Source: an uncultured Hoeflea sp. (lineage in GTDB: Bacteria; Pseudomonadota; Alphaproteobacteria; Rhizobiales; Rhizobiaceae). Taken from it: 64,000 nt of DNA. Position numbers and translations under genes: made by a program. The DNA lies in NCBI RefSeq assembly GCF_947501405.1, contig NZ_CANMVK010000002.1:620001-684000 (forward strand). Reading direction: 5' to 3'. Numbering within the stretch: the first letter of the stretch is position 1; every line of letters begins with the position of its first letter. The notes beneath the pieces were generated by a model, which saw only the letters and a program-made list of their open reading frames with translations, had not been told where the DNA came from and did no database searches. This document shows positions 1 to 8,874 of this stretch, one piece after another.

Positions 1-6
1 TCAGCT

Positions 7-999
7 TCAGTCCGCGGCCTTGCCGAGCTTGGCGCGCAATTGCGTTTCGGCCTGTTCGAGCACGCTGAGCACGCGCAGGCCCTCGGCAGCATCTGTAAGC
101 GGGGTTTTGTTGGCGGCCGCAGCCTCGATGAAATGTCGGCATTCCTCGCGCAGCGGCTCGGCCTGCGCAACCTCGACAAACCGCGACTGTCCCTTGGACG
201 CGACCGGCCGGCCGTCAACCCAATCGACCTTGCTGTCATAGACTTCGAGCTTTTCGTTCCAGGGGCGGACATCATCGAACATCGCCATGCCCTTGTCGCC
301 GACGACGACCAGGCGCTGTTCCTTGAACGGGTGCAGCCATGACACCAGAATGTGGGCTTCCAGCCCGCCCGGAAACTCGAGATGTGTGGTGGCGAAGTCG
401 ACGAGATGCGGCGTGACATGAGCAGCTGTGCCGGTCGCCATAACGTTATGTGGTGCTTCGCCGGCCAGCGCCAGCACCATGGAAATGTCATGGGGCGCGA
501 AGCTCCACAGCACATTTTCCTCCTGTCGTATTTTCCCCATGCTCATGCGGTTGGAATAGACATAGCGCGGTGTGCCGATATCCCCGGCCTTGACCAGCGC
601 CAGCAGCGCCTGAAACACCGGATGGTACTGCAGAAGGTGGCCAACCATCAGCACGCGACCGGCCTTTTGTGCAATTGCCGCAAGTTTCTCGCCATCGGCG
701 ACCGAAAGCGCCAGCGGTTTTTCGACAAAGACGTGCTTCCCCGCTTCAAGCATCTGCGCGGCGACTGGCAGATGCAGTTCGGCTGGTACCGCGACACACA
801 CCGCATCGATTTCGGAACTGGCGGCGATCTCATCCAGAGACAGGGCCGGAACGCCATAGTCAGCGCTGAACTGCGCAGCTGTTGCCGGGTTGGCGTCGCT
901 GATGGCGCGCAGGACACCGAGTGCGGCAATGTTTTTGACAATATTCTTGCCCCAGCCGCCGCAACCGGCAACGGCCAAGCGCATCTCGCTCGTGTTCAT
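7..999 (-). CDS. Gfo/Idh/MocA family NAD(P)-dependent oxidoreductase (WlbA/WbpB-like)
   Basis: A 330-residue dehydrogenase of the Gfo/Idh/MocA family, which oxidises or reduces sugar and cyclitol hydroxyl groups. The N-terminal Rossmann fold shows the dinucleotide motif GCGGWG at about residues 12-17, and the family motif EKP with its catalytic lysine lies at 93-95. The middle region (GHLLQYHP, WSFAPHDIS) resembles UDP-N-acetylglucosaminuronate 3-dehydrogenases of the WlbA/WbpB type, but no sugar-nucleotide genes lie nearby, so the substrate is open. I chose the ATG at 999 because AAGAGAG stands just upstream; a longer frame to 1050 has no such site. It is divergent from the aminotransferase gene across about 400 bases. 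Confidence 0.8.
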   Translation of the reverse strand: MNTSEMRLAVAGCGGWGKNIVKNIAALGVLRAISDANPATAAQFSADYGVPALSLDEIAASSEIDAVCVAVPAELHLPVAAQMLEAGKHVFVEKPLALSVADGEKLAAIAQKAGRVLMVGHLLQYHPVFQALLALVKAGDIGTPRYVYSNRMSMGKIRQEENVLWSFAPHDISMVLALAGEAPHNVMATGTAAHVTPHLVDFATTHLEFPGGLEAHILVSWLHPFKEQRLVVVGDKGMAMFDDVRPWNEKLEVYDSKVDWVDGRPVASKGQSRFVEVAQAEPLREECRHFIEAAAANKTPLTDAAEGLRVLSVLEQAETQLRAKLGKAAD

Positions 1000-1295
1000 T
1001 CCATATCTCTCTTGTTCAATCGATGTCTTCCCAATCCCGGAAATTGGCACGGCTCGATTTCGAACGCCAATCGGGCTGATCCCTGTCGCGGTAATGCGAT
1101 AATGCAGACGTATAGGTTCCGCAAGGTTTTAGCGACCACCGGGCCGTTTGTTGCAAAGATGCCGTCAACTGGCAACCATCCCAAGTGAGGTCGCGTCAGG
1201 CCTTGGCCCTGGCCATGGTCGCGTCGAGCCTAGCGTTTACCTACATTGGGATCGTGGAACGATCAGCCGTGGACGCAGGCCGGATGCCTAGGGTT

Positions 1296-1330
1296 CCGGG
1301 AGCGTCGATACCACCTGTGGGGGACTGTGG
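1296..1330 (+). promoter_or_regulatory. Candidate shared regulatory element, copy 1 (GATACC...GGGGGAC)
   Basis: GATACC at 1307-1312 is followed six bases later by GGGGGACTGTGG. Related blocks occur at 8741-8774 and 21611-21650, each upstream of a gene with a probable polyamine role. This copy lies about 75 bases before the aminotransferase start, in the 406-base gap between it and the divergent oxidoreductase. I see nothing else clear in that gap. The link to a regulator is inference. Confidence 0.45.
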
Positions 1331-1405
1331 CTTGATCTTCAAGTGCGCGAGACTGCGCTCAGACATGGCCACAGTTGCCGGCAACCGGATTGATGGAGAC
1401 ATATC

Positions 1406-2776
1406 GTGACTGTCCTCGACAAAGGCGCTGCGTGGAAGAACGATCGAGCGCACGTGATTCACCCCTACACGGATTTTGCGACCTTTCATCAGGAAGGCAG
1501 TCAGATCATCGAGCGGGCCGAGGGCATGTATGTCACCGACACCGCGGGCAACCGACTGCTCGACGGGATTGCAGGGCTCTGGTGCGTCAATATCGGCCAC
1601 GGCCGCAAGGAAATGGCCGATACCATCGCCGAACAGGTGATGAACATGGAATATTACAATCCCTTCGGTCACAGCTCCAACATTCCCGCGGCCACGCTTG
1701 CTGCCAAACTGGCCGAGCTGGCGCCGGGAGATTTGAACCATGTCTATTACACCTGCGGCGGGTCAACGGCCAATGATGCCGCCATCCGGCTGGTGCATTA
1801 CTTTTTCGATATGAAGGGCCAGCATCGCAAGAAAAAGATCATCTCGCGGCAAAACGGCTACCACGGGGCAACCTATGTGGCGGCATCGCTCACCGGTATC
1901 CAGGGAACCAAATATGGGTTCGACCGGATTGGCGAGGACTTTATTCATCATGTCTCGGAAGCCAATCTCTTTGCCAAACCGGAAGGTTGGAGCGATGCGG
2001 ATTACTGCGACTATCTGCTCCGCGAGTTCGAGGCGCGCATCCAGCAGCTGGGCCCGGACAATGTCGCCGCATTCATCGCGGAGCCGATCATGGGCGCAGG
2101 CGGCGTTCTGGTCGCGCCGGATGGGTACCACAAGCGGATGTGGGAGGTCTGCAAGAAGTATGACATGCTCTACATCGCCGACGAGGTTGTCACCGCGTTT
2201 GGCCGGCTGGGAGAGTGGTTTGTCTCCGAGACGATCTATGGCTACCAGCCCGATATTATGGTGTGTGCCAAGGGGATCACCTCGGGCTATATCCCGCTTG
2301 GGGCGACGTTGATCACCAGCGAGATCTACGACGTAATCGCAAAGCCGCAATGCGAAGGCGGTGTGCTTTCCATGGGACTGACCTATTTCGGTCACCCGGT
2401 TGCCTGTGCCGCGGCCCTCAAGAACATCGAGATCATGGAGCGCGAAAACCTGTTCGCGAATGTGAAGGCGGTCGGGCCCTACTTGCAGGAAACTGCGCAG
2501 TCACTCCTCAATCTTCCGATCGTCGGCGATGTTCGGGGCAGCCATCTGATGATGGGGATCGATCTGGTGGCGGACAAGAAGATGAAGACGCCGCTTGAGA
2601 TGTCTGAGAAGACCGGAAGCGAACTGTTCCGCAAATGTATCGAACGTGGCGTGATCGTGCGCCCCGTGGGCGACCGGCTGGTGATATCGCCACCGCTGAT
2701 CATTTCGAAGGATCAGTGCGATCAGATCATCGAAGCCATAAGCGAAAGCATCTCAGAACATTTGGCTGAAGGATAA
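1406..2776 (+). CDS. Class III PLP-dependent aminotransferase (putrescine:pyruvate/omega-aminotransferase-like)
   Basis: A 456-residue fold-type I, class III aminotransferase, the usual length for omega-amino acid:pyruvate and polyamine:pyruvate transaminases (SpuC type). The phosphate-binding segment GGSTANDAAIR, the cofactor aspartate motif IADEVVTAFGR and the Schiff-base lysine in VCAKGITSGY (K289) are all visible. The GTG start at 1406 is preceded by GGAGAC. The next gene, nine bases downstream, is N-carbamoylputrescine amidase, so a role in converting putrescine to 4-aminobutanal fits well. Beta-alanine or GABA transamination cannot be excluded from sequence alone. A candidate regulatory block lies about 75 bases upstream. 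Confidence 0.85.
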   Translation: MTVLDKGAAWKNDRAHVIHPYTDFATFHQEGSQIIERAEGMYVTDTAGNRLLDGIAGLWCVNIGHGRKEMADTIAEQVMNMEYYNPFGHSSNIPAATLAAKLAELAPGDLNHVYYTCGGSTANDAAIRLVHYFFDMKGQHRKKKIISRQNGYHGATYVAASLTGIQGTKYGFDRIGEDFIHHVSEANLFAKPEGWSDADYCDYLLREFEARIQQLGPDNVAAFIAEPIMGAGGVLVAPDGYHKRMWEVCKKYDMLYIADEVVTAFGRLGEWFVSETIYGYQPDIMVCAKGITSGYIPLGATLITSEIYDVIAKPQCEGGVLSMGLTYFGHPVACAAALKNIEIMERENLFANVKAVGPYLQETAQSLLNLPIVGDVRGSHLMMGIDLVADKKMKTPLEMSEKTGSELFRKCIERGVIVRPVGDRLVISPPLIISKDQCDQIIEAISESISEHLAEG

Positions 2777-2784
2777 GACCCGTC

Positions 2785-3663
2785 ATGCGCAATGTAACCC
2801 TCGCCGCCACGCAGATGGCCTGCAGTTGGGATCTGGATCAAAACATCGAGACTGCCGAACATCTCGTCCGCGAAGCGGCGGGGCAGGGCGCCCAGATCAT
2901 CTTGCTACAGGAGTTTTTCGAAACGCCGTATTTCTGTCTGGAGCAGGATCTGGAATATCTGAACCTGGCCCGGCCGCAGGGCAACAACCGCGCCGTGGCC
3001 CACTTTGCCGCTCTGGCGAAAGAGCTGGGCGTGGTGTTGCCGATTTCGTATTTCGAAGCGGCCGGTATGGCGCGCTACAACTCATTGGCCATCGCCGACG
3101 CCGATGGAACGATTCTCACGAACTACCGCAAAACCCATATTCCGCAGGCGCCGGGTTATGAGGAAAAGTTCTACTTCAACCCCGGCGACAGCGGTTTTCA
3201 GGTCGTTGAGACCCGGTTTGGCCGCATCGGCTGTGGCATATGCTGGGATCAGTGGTTTCCCGAAACAGCGCGCAGCCTTGCGCTCAAGGGCGCCGAAATC
3301 CTGATGTTTCCGACGGCCATCGGGTCGGAGCCGATAAACCCTGCGCTAGACAGCGCAGGCCATTGGCGGCGCACCATGCAAGGGCATGCAGCCGCCAACA
3401 TGATCCCGCTGGTGGCCTCCAACAGGATCGGACGCGAGGTTCAGGGGCAGACAGAGGGGCATTTTTACGGGACCTCGTTCATCACCGGATACACCGGCGA
3501 AATTCTGGCAGAGGCAGGCCGGATCAAGCCCGGTGTTGTCACGGCAACCGTCGATCTGGACGAGGCCGCTTCCTACCGCGGATCCTGGGGCATCTTCCGG
3601 GATCGCCGTCCCGAGACCTATGGCACGCTACAAACGCTTGACGGGCGCACCCCGGTGCAATGA
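2785..3663 (+). CDS. aguB: N-carbamoylputrescine amidase
   Basis: A 292-residue nitrilase-superfamily enzyme that hydrolyses N-carbamoylputrescine to putrescine, CO2 and ammonia. The catalytic triad is complete: E43 in LLQEFFETPYF, K116 in NYRKTHIP and C153 in CGICWDQWFPE. The last segment is characteristic of the AguB branch. Length matches the family (about 290). It follows the aminotransferase by nine bases and is probably co-transcribed. With the agmatine deiminases encoded nearby, it supplies the second step of the agmatine-to-putrescine route. The product is cytosolic; no signal peptide is seen. Confidence 0.93.
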   Translation: MRNVTLAATQMACSWDLDQNIETAEHLVREAAGQGAQIILLQEFFETPYFCLEQDLEYLNLARPQGNNRAVAHFAALAKELGVVLPISYFEAAGMARYNSLAIADADGTILTNYRKTHIPQAPGYEEKFYFNPGDSGFQVVETRFGRIGCGICWDQWFPETARSLALKGAEILMFPTAIGSEPINPALDSAGHWRRTMQGHAAANMIPLVASNRIGREVQGQTEGHFYGTSFITGYTGEILAEAGRIKPGVVTATVDLDEAASYRGSWGIFRDRRPETYGTLQTLDGRTPVQ

Positions 3664-3677
3664 CGGATCGAGCGAAA

Positions 3678-3711
3678 CTTCAGCGGGTCGTCCGCAAGCG
3701 CCATGCTGAAG
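3678..3711 (+). terminator. Possible stem-loop after aguB
   Basis: CTTCAGC at 3678-3684 pairs with GCTGAAG at 3705-3711, just after the aguB stop. There is no T-run, so a factor-independent terminator is doubtful. The 273-base gap up to 3936, between convergent genes, shows no gene. Confidence 0.3.
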
Positions 3712-3936
3712 ACCGGGGCGACTAAATCCGCTTGTGGACGCAACACCTGTCATCCGCGAAACCGCGCCGGCTGATGGCATGGGACATCAGGATCTGATGG
3801 CAAGATGGAACGAGCGCCTTTCGGACCGGCCCATTTTCGTTTCGACGGGATACGCAAAGCATCGCGGGCGCCGGCAGCGGAAGTGCGGGCTTTGGTCAGC
3901 ACATTGATCAATTGAGTGCGGTCGCGCACCCTGCTT

Positions 3937-5043
3937 TCAGGCGCTCGGTACCTGTTGTGTAATGCAGTGAACGCCACCGCCACCGCCGCCGATCATGCGA
4001 CCGGAAACGCCCTGCACTTTGTGACGTGGAAAAGCATCCTGAATGATTCCCAATGGCTCGTCGTCTTCGGAGTTAATGCCCGAGACGGGCACAATCACGG
4101 CTCCATTGCAGATGTAGAAATTCATATGAACCAAATCAAAACTGGTCAACGGCACTTCGATGATTTCAAACCGCCGCCCGCGCGCGTCCGTTGTGTTTGC
4201 CAGAACCTGTTTGGCCGCAGCCGTGATGGCCGTGTTGGGGTCTGAAGCGTCGTAAATGGTGTGCAGCAGCACAACACCAGGCCTTGCGATAGCCGCGATA
4301 CCGTCGACATGCCCATCGGTGATCGGATCGGGGGTCAACCCGTTGGGAAGCCAGATCACCTTGGTTGCGCCAAGATGACGCTTCAATTCCGCTTCGACCT
4401 GTTGTTTTGACCAGCCGGGATTTCGATTGCGGTGCAACAGGCATTCCTCGGTTGTGAGGATCGTGCCTTGACCATCGAAGGCGACGGCGCCGCCTTCGAG
4501 AACCAGATCGCTTTGATACATCTTCATGCCCAGATGGGCAGCAAACCGACCCTTCGCCAGCTGATCGGAACGGTATGGCGGGAACTTCGCGCCCCAGCCA
4601 TTGAAGGTGAACCCTGCGATCCTGCGATCACCGGCGCTGTTTTGCACGATCATCGGTCCGCTATCGCGTGACCAGGCGTCGTTCAGCGGCATGTCGATCA
4701 GCTCGATCTGACTGCTCAGCATCGCTTGTGCGGCCGCACGGTCGTTGCGCCTGACAGCCATGGTGACGGGCTCGAATTCCGAGATCACATTCGCAACATT
4801 TGCCCATTCCCGACGCGCGGCACTTAGCTGGTGGCGAGGCCAGTTCTGAGGCGGAGGAAACTTCATCAAGGTCTTTTCATGCCGCGCCCATTCCGCCGGC
4901 ATCGCATAGCCGTCATCCGCGGCGGCCCCGCCGACAAGCTGCGCGCCGGTTGATGCGTAGTCGATCGAATTTGCAGCCTGTGCAGGCAATGTCATGCCAA
5001 GCCCTGCGGCCATCGAGTTCGTTAGAAACCGTCTTCTGTTCAT
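3937..5043 (-). CDS. Agmatine deiminase family protein with Tat signal
   Basis: A 368-residue protein of the agmatine deiminase (peptidylarginine-deiminase-like) family, which converts agmatine to N-carbamoylputrescine plus ammonia. Catalytic residues are present: D127 in AWSRDSGP, H245 and D247 in TDGHVDG, and C360 in GGGVHC. Unusually, the N-terminus is a twin-arginine signal (MNRRRFLTNS, then a hydrophobic stretch ending near AQA at 21-23), which predicts export of the folded enzyme. The usual MLWP-like segment after the MPAE motif reads TLMKFPPP here, so substrate preference may differ. The ATG at 5043 has AAGGTG upstream. It is the last gene of the leftward transporter operon, 17 bases after the permease stop. 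Confidence 0.85.
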   Translation of the reverse strand: MNRRRFLTNSMAAGLGMTLPAQAANSIDYASTGAQLVGGAAADDGYAMPAEWARHEKTLMKFPPPQNWPRHQLSAARREWANVANVISEFEPVTMAVRRNDRAAAQAMLSSQIELIDMPLNDAWSRDSGPMIVQNSAGDRRIAGFTFNGWGAKFPPYRSDQLAKGRFAAHLGMKMYQSDLVLEGGAVAFDGQGTILTTEECLLHRNRNPGWSKQQVEAELKRHLGATKVIWLPNGLTPDPITDGHVDGIAAIARPGVVLLHTIYDASDPNTAITAAAKQVLANTTDARGRRFEIIEVPLTSFDLVHMNFYICNGAVIVPVSGINSEDDEPLGIIQDAFPRHKVQGVSGRMIGGGGGGVHCITQQVPSA

Positions 5044-5060
5044 CTTCACACCTTGCCCGT

Positions 5061-5990
5061 TCACACACCTGCCTCAGATGCACCAAGAGAGGGATCGAGA
5101 TAATCGCGCAGCGAATCGCCGAGCAGATTGAAGCCGATCGCGACCAGGGCGATGGCCCCTCCGGGGAACACGGCCAGCCACCAGGATGCGGGCTGGTGCG
5201 TCAGGCTGTCAAAGATCATCGCGCCCCATTCCGGCGTTGGTGGTTGTGCCCCGAGGCCCAGAAAGGAGAGGCCGGATGCCGCAAGGATGACAAATCCCAC
5301 ATCGGTCGTGGCCTGGACAATGACCAGCGGCCACACCATGGGCAGAAGCGACGAAAAGATGAGCCGCGTATGTGATGCACCCAGGCAACGGCTGGCTGCG
5401 ATGAAGTCCTGCTGCTTGAGCGATAGAATCCGGCTGCGGATAAGCCGGGCATACCAGGGCCAGAATACGGCCGCCAGCGCCACAGTGGTCGATAGCATCC
5501 CGCCCCCGAAGCTTGCTGCAATTGCAGCCGCCAGGATCAGCGCCGGAAACGCCAGGAACAGGTCGGTGATGCGCATCAGGATTTCGTCGACGATCCCGCC
5601 AACATAGCCGGCAACCAGCCCAACCGTGGTGCCGACAATGGCTGCCACGAAAAGAACGGCCATGGAGACCGACAGGGAAATCCATGATCCCGCGATGACG
5701 CGAGACAACATATCGCGCCCGATCTTGTCGGAGCCCATCCAGTGCTCCAAGCCGGGCGGCTCCAGCCGCGCACGGATATTCATCTTGAGCGGATCAAAGG
5801 CCGTAAGATGGGAGTCCGCAACATATGCGCCAAACGCCAAAAGCGCGGTCACGGCAACGAGTGTAACAATCATCATGGCAAGCGTTGCCTGACCCGATGA
5901 TCTCGTAAAATCCCAGACCCGCCGCAGTATGCTGCTCATCAGCTCTCGCCGGGCGCGTTGGGGTCTGGTCACATTACCTTGCATGGTCAT
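5061..5990 (-). CDS. ABC transporter permease, DppC/OppC type
   Basis: A 309-residue inner-membrane permease of the dipeptide/oligopeptide class. It has an N-terminal membrane anchor at about 35-60 and further membrane segments in the C-terminal two thirds. The cytoplasmic EAA-type loop is seen as AASRCLGASHTRLIFSSLLP. The family hallmark GTDxxGRD appears as MGSDKIGRDMLSR. The start overlaps the stop of the DppB-like gene in an ATGA, so translation is probably coupled. With the DppB-like permease it forms the membrane channel for the binding protein at 7006-8661 and the two ATPases encoded divergently. In this context the cargo may be a polyamine, agmatine or a guanidino peptide, but that is inference. 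Confidence 0.9.
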   Translation of the reverse strand: MTMQGNVTRPQRARRELMSSILRRVWDFTRSSGQATLAMMIVTLVAVTALLAFGAYVADSHLTAFDPLKMNIRARLEPPGLEHWMGSDKIGRDMLSRVIAGSWISLSVSMAVLFVAAIVGTTVGLVAGYVGGIVDEILMRITDLFLAFPALILAAAIAASFGGGMLSTTVALAAVFWPWYARLIRSRILSLKQQDFIAASRCLGASHTRLIFSSLLPMVWPLVIVQATTDVGFVILAASGLSFLGLGAQPPTPEWGAMIFDSLTHQPASWWLAVFPGGAIALVAIGFNLLGDSLRDYLDPSLGASEAGV

Positions 5991-6994
5991 GAAAGGCTCA
6001 CTCTCGGATCAAGCAGCGAATAGCTCAGATCGACAAGAAAATTGATCAGCGTGTAGGCGATCGAGACGACCAGGGTTATCGCCATGATGGCATTGTAGTC
6101 GGACGCCGATATGGCGTTCGCCGTGTAGCGCCCAAGCCCTGGCCAATCATAGATCAACTCGATGAACACTGCCCCGGAGATCAAAAGCCCGGTGTTGAGG
6201 CCGAAGATTGTCACAATCGGCAGCAGCGCATTGCGCAAGGCGTGATGGCGGTAAACCCGGGTGGGAGCGATGCCCTTGGAGCGCGCGGTGCGGATGAAAT
6301 CCTGATTGAGAACTTCGAGCATCGAGGTGCGCACAACCCGAATGGTGATTGCCATTGAAGGAATTGCCAGAACGATGACCGGCAGGATCATGTGGTTCAG
6401 CGCGTCGCCCAGAAGATCAAGGCGCCCCGCCCTCAAGCTGTCGATGGTCATGAAGCCCGTAACGAACTCGGGTGCAGTCACACCGGTGCCCAGCCTGCCG
6501 CCAAAGGGAAGCAATCCGAGCATCGCAAAGAAGATCAACTGAAAGACCAGGGCCAACCAGAAGTCAGGCACGGACAAACCCATCACCGCCAGGCCGCGCA
6601 CACCGGCATCCGCCGGCTTGCCGCTGCTGACGGCCGCCAGGACGCCAAACAATGTGCCCAGCACCAAAGACAGCAGGGCCGCGACAATCACCAGCTCGAG
6701 CGTTGCCGGAAAGAAGGTGAGAATATCCTGTGATATCGGCCGGCGCGTAACGATGGAGTGGCCGAAGTCCCCTTGCAGCACATTGCCGACATAGGTCGCG
6801 AATTGAGCGGCAATGGGATCGTCCAGCCCCAAACGCTCACGCACCGCGGCGACGGCATCGGCGTCGGCCCGCGCCCCGGCAATCAGACGTGCCGGGTTGC
6901 CCGGCAAAAGCCGGGCAAGAGCGAATGTCATCAGGATGACTCCGACGATCAGAAATGATGTCGACACCAACCGCCGGAGTATGAAACGAACCAT
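5987..6994 (-). CDS. ABC transporter permease, DppB/OppB type
   Basis: A 335-residue permease with the DppB pattern: an N-terminal transmembrane helix (residues 9-30), the LPGNPARLIAG segment that follows it in this family, a periplasmic region, then five hydrophobic helices. The EAA loop reads RTARSKGIAPTRVYRHHALR. It starts 11 bases after the binding-protein stop and overlaps the DppC-like gene by four bases, so the leftward order is binding protein, DppB, DppC, Tat-type agmatine deiminase. It pairs with the DppC-like subunit in the cytoplasmic membrane. Confidence 0.9.
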   Translation of the reverse strand: MVRFILRRLVSTSFLIVGVILMTFALARLLPGNPARLIAGARADADAVAAVRERLGLDDPIAAQFATYVGNVLQGDFGHSIVTRRPISQDILTFFPATLELVIVAALLSLVLGTLFGVLAAVSSGKPADAGVRGLAVMGLSVPDFWLALVFQLIFFAMLGLLPFGGRLGTGVTAPEFVTGFMTIDSLRAGRLDLLGDALNHMILPVIVLAIPSMAITIRVVRTSMLEVLNQDFIRTARSKGIAPTRVYRHHALRNALLPIVTIFGLNTGLLISGAVFIELIYDWPGLGRYTANAISASDYNAIMAITLVVSIAYTLINFLVDLSYSLLDPRVSLS

Positions 6995-7005
6995 CGATCC
7001 TTCAA

Positions 7006-8661
7006 TCAGCTTTTGCGGGACAAATTATACATGTCCAGCGTGGCGACATAGATCGGGTTGTTTTCGATGCCGACGATATCGTTGCGAGACACAAATTGCG
7101 CCCGCTCCTGCAGGATCGGCAACCAGGCCGGATCTTCCGTGGTCAGAATATCCGCCAGACGGCGGAATTTGGCTGCCGTCTCTTCGCTCATTTCCTGATT
7201 GTTCATATCGTCAATCAGTGCAGTGGCTTCCTCGTTGGAATAGCGGCCGGTGTTGCCGTCAAATGTCGCGGCATTGCCGCTGAACAGGCCCCAGGCGAAG
7301 CTGTAGGGATGATCGACATTGGGCCACCAGGAAAAGTAGAACAAATCGGGGCGTTCTTCCGCGGTGCCCTCACCGAAGAAGACATCCAGATAGGCCGAGA
7401 AGGACAATTCCTGAAGTTTCAGATCGATCCCGATTTCAGCGAGCCACGCCTGAAGCAACTGGCCTTCGATGTCGCCAAAGCCCGAATAGTAGGCCATCGT
7501 CAATTCAGTGCCTTCCGCAATGCCGGCCTCGGCAAGCAGCGCGCGGGCACGCTCCGGGTCATAGGGCAACAAGCGGTCCTTGCCGTCCATGCCCTGCATC
7601 AGGGATGGGAAGACCGAAGTCGGTTTGTCGGCCGTGCCCAGCACCACCTCTTCAATATAGGCATTGTGGTCGAACGCATGACAGATCGCTTGACGCGCCT
7701 TGGGATCGGCAAGAATGCCATCGGTGGCAAAGGCGACATACTGGATTGTGAATGTCGGGCTGTCGGAAACGTTGAAGCGCGGGTCATCGCGCAGGGCCAC
7801 CATGTCTTCGGGCTCCATCGCCAGTGTCATGTCGGCTTCGCCGGTTTCGAGAAGCTGACGGCGCGTGGATGAGACCGGGATCGTTTTTGTAATCACCCGG
7901 TCGAAGTGATCGTGGGACCAGCCGCCGCGGTAGTTCTCATTCTTGGCAAAGACCGCTTCCTGACCCGGGTTCAGTTTTTCAAGGACAAACGGGCCCGTCC
8001 CGACAGGATTGGACTGCAGATACTCCGAGCCGAGATCATCATCGCCCTTGGAATTGGCTTCAGCCGCGGTCGGGCTGGCGATCCAGAAGCCGTATTGCGA
8101 ACTGACCTGGCGGTCAAAGAACGGCCGGGACACGCCCAGATCAAAACGGATGGTTTGTGCATCAATCATCGTGATCTGGGTGTCGGGATTCTCAAGTTGC
8201 CACGTGCCGGCAAGGCCTGCCGGGTGCACAACCATGCGGGTGACGGCTTTCTTCACGGCCTCGGCATCGCAAACGGTTCCGTCATGGAACATCGCGCCTT
8301 CCGCGAGGGTGAAGGTCCAGCTCGAGCCGTCTTCATTTGCCTGCCATGAGGTTGCCAGGGCAGGTTTGACCGAAAGCGTGTCCATACCGTCAAGAACGGT
8401 CAGGGTTTCATAAACCGGGCGCAGGCCATAGGCCCATTCGATGTTCGTTGCCGGATCGAGGTTTTCGACAGCCGCGTCAACCAGAACCACCAGGGACCTG
8501 GGATCGCGCGCACCAATCGCTGCAGGTGTGGCGTGGCTATCGGCAAATGCGCGCCCTGCAGTGGTAAATGAAGCTGCCATCAATGCGCTGCTGCCCGCCA
8601 GGAACGATCGGCGCGGCATATGAAACTGGGGCAGGGCAGGGCGCTTATTCTTGAAAGACAT
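7006..8661 (-). CDS. ABC transporter substrate-binding protein, peptide/nickel class (SBP family 5)
   Basis: A 551-residue periplasmic binding protein of the DppA/OppA family. The N-terminus carries a Tat-like signal with the twin arginine in PRRSFLAGSS at about 16-25 and a likely cleavage after GRAFA near residue 40. Family landmarks include LDPATNIEWAYGL, WTFTLAEGAMFHDGT and NPVGTGPF. Both this protein and the agmatine deiminase at the end of the same operon are predicted to leave by the Tat route. It probably delivers ligand to the permeases at 5061-6994. Agmatine-related compounds are plausible ligands given the neighbours; di- and oligopeptides are the default for the family. Confidence 0.9.
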   Translation of the reverse strand: MSFKNKRPALPQFHMPRRSFLAGSSALMAASFTTAGRAFADSHATPAAIGARDPRSLVVLVDAAVENLDPATNIEWAYGLRPVYETLTVLDGMDTLSVKPALATSWQANEDGSSWTFTLAEGAMFHDGTVCDAEAVKKAVTRMVVHPAGLAGTWQLENPDTQITMIDAQTIRFDLGVSRPFFDRQVSSQYGFWIASPTAAEANSKGDDDLGSEYLQSNPVGTGPFVLEKLNPGQEAVFAKNENYRGGWSHDHFDRVITKTIPVSSTRRQLLETGEADMTLAMEPEDMVALRDDPRFNVSDSPTFTIQYVAFATDGILADPKARQAICHAFDHNAYIEEVVLGTADKPTSVFPSLMQGMDGKDRLLPYDPERARALLAEAGIAEGTELTMAYYSGFGDIEGQLLQAWLAEIGIDLKLQELSFSAYLDVFFGEGTAEERPDLFYFSWWPNVDHPYSFAWGLFSGNAATFDGNTGRYSNEEATALIDDMNNQEMSEETAAKFRRLADILTTEDPAWLPILQERAQFVSRNDIVGIENNPIYVATLDMYNLSRKS

Positions 8662-8740
8662 TGGCAGGCTCCATTCTTGGTCAGACGATTTATGCGCAGG
8701 TAAACTGCGATCAGGCTAGCATCAGGATCATCCGTAGCCC

Positions 8741-8774
8741 CCGGACTGTCGATACCCACAAAGGGGCACAGTCA
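8741..8774 (+). promoter_or_regulatory. Candidate shared regulatory element, copy 2, with dyad symmetry
   Basis: GATACC at 8751-8756 is followed by CACAAAGGGGCAC. The block is flanked by GACTGT (8744-8749) and its exact inverse ACAGTC (8768-8773). It sits between the divergent binding-protein gene (start 8661) and the DppD-like gene (start 8875), so it could control both arms of the transporter. It resembles copies at 1296-1330 and 21611-21650. Confidence 0.5.
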
Positions 8775-8874
8775 GTGGAGGGCCTTTGCTGTAATGTCAT
8801 TCAATAACGGTATTGCGGCATCACCCCGAAGGCAGGGCGGGCCGGGCATTCGTCAGATTGGACGGCATTCAGGA

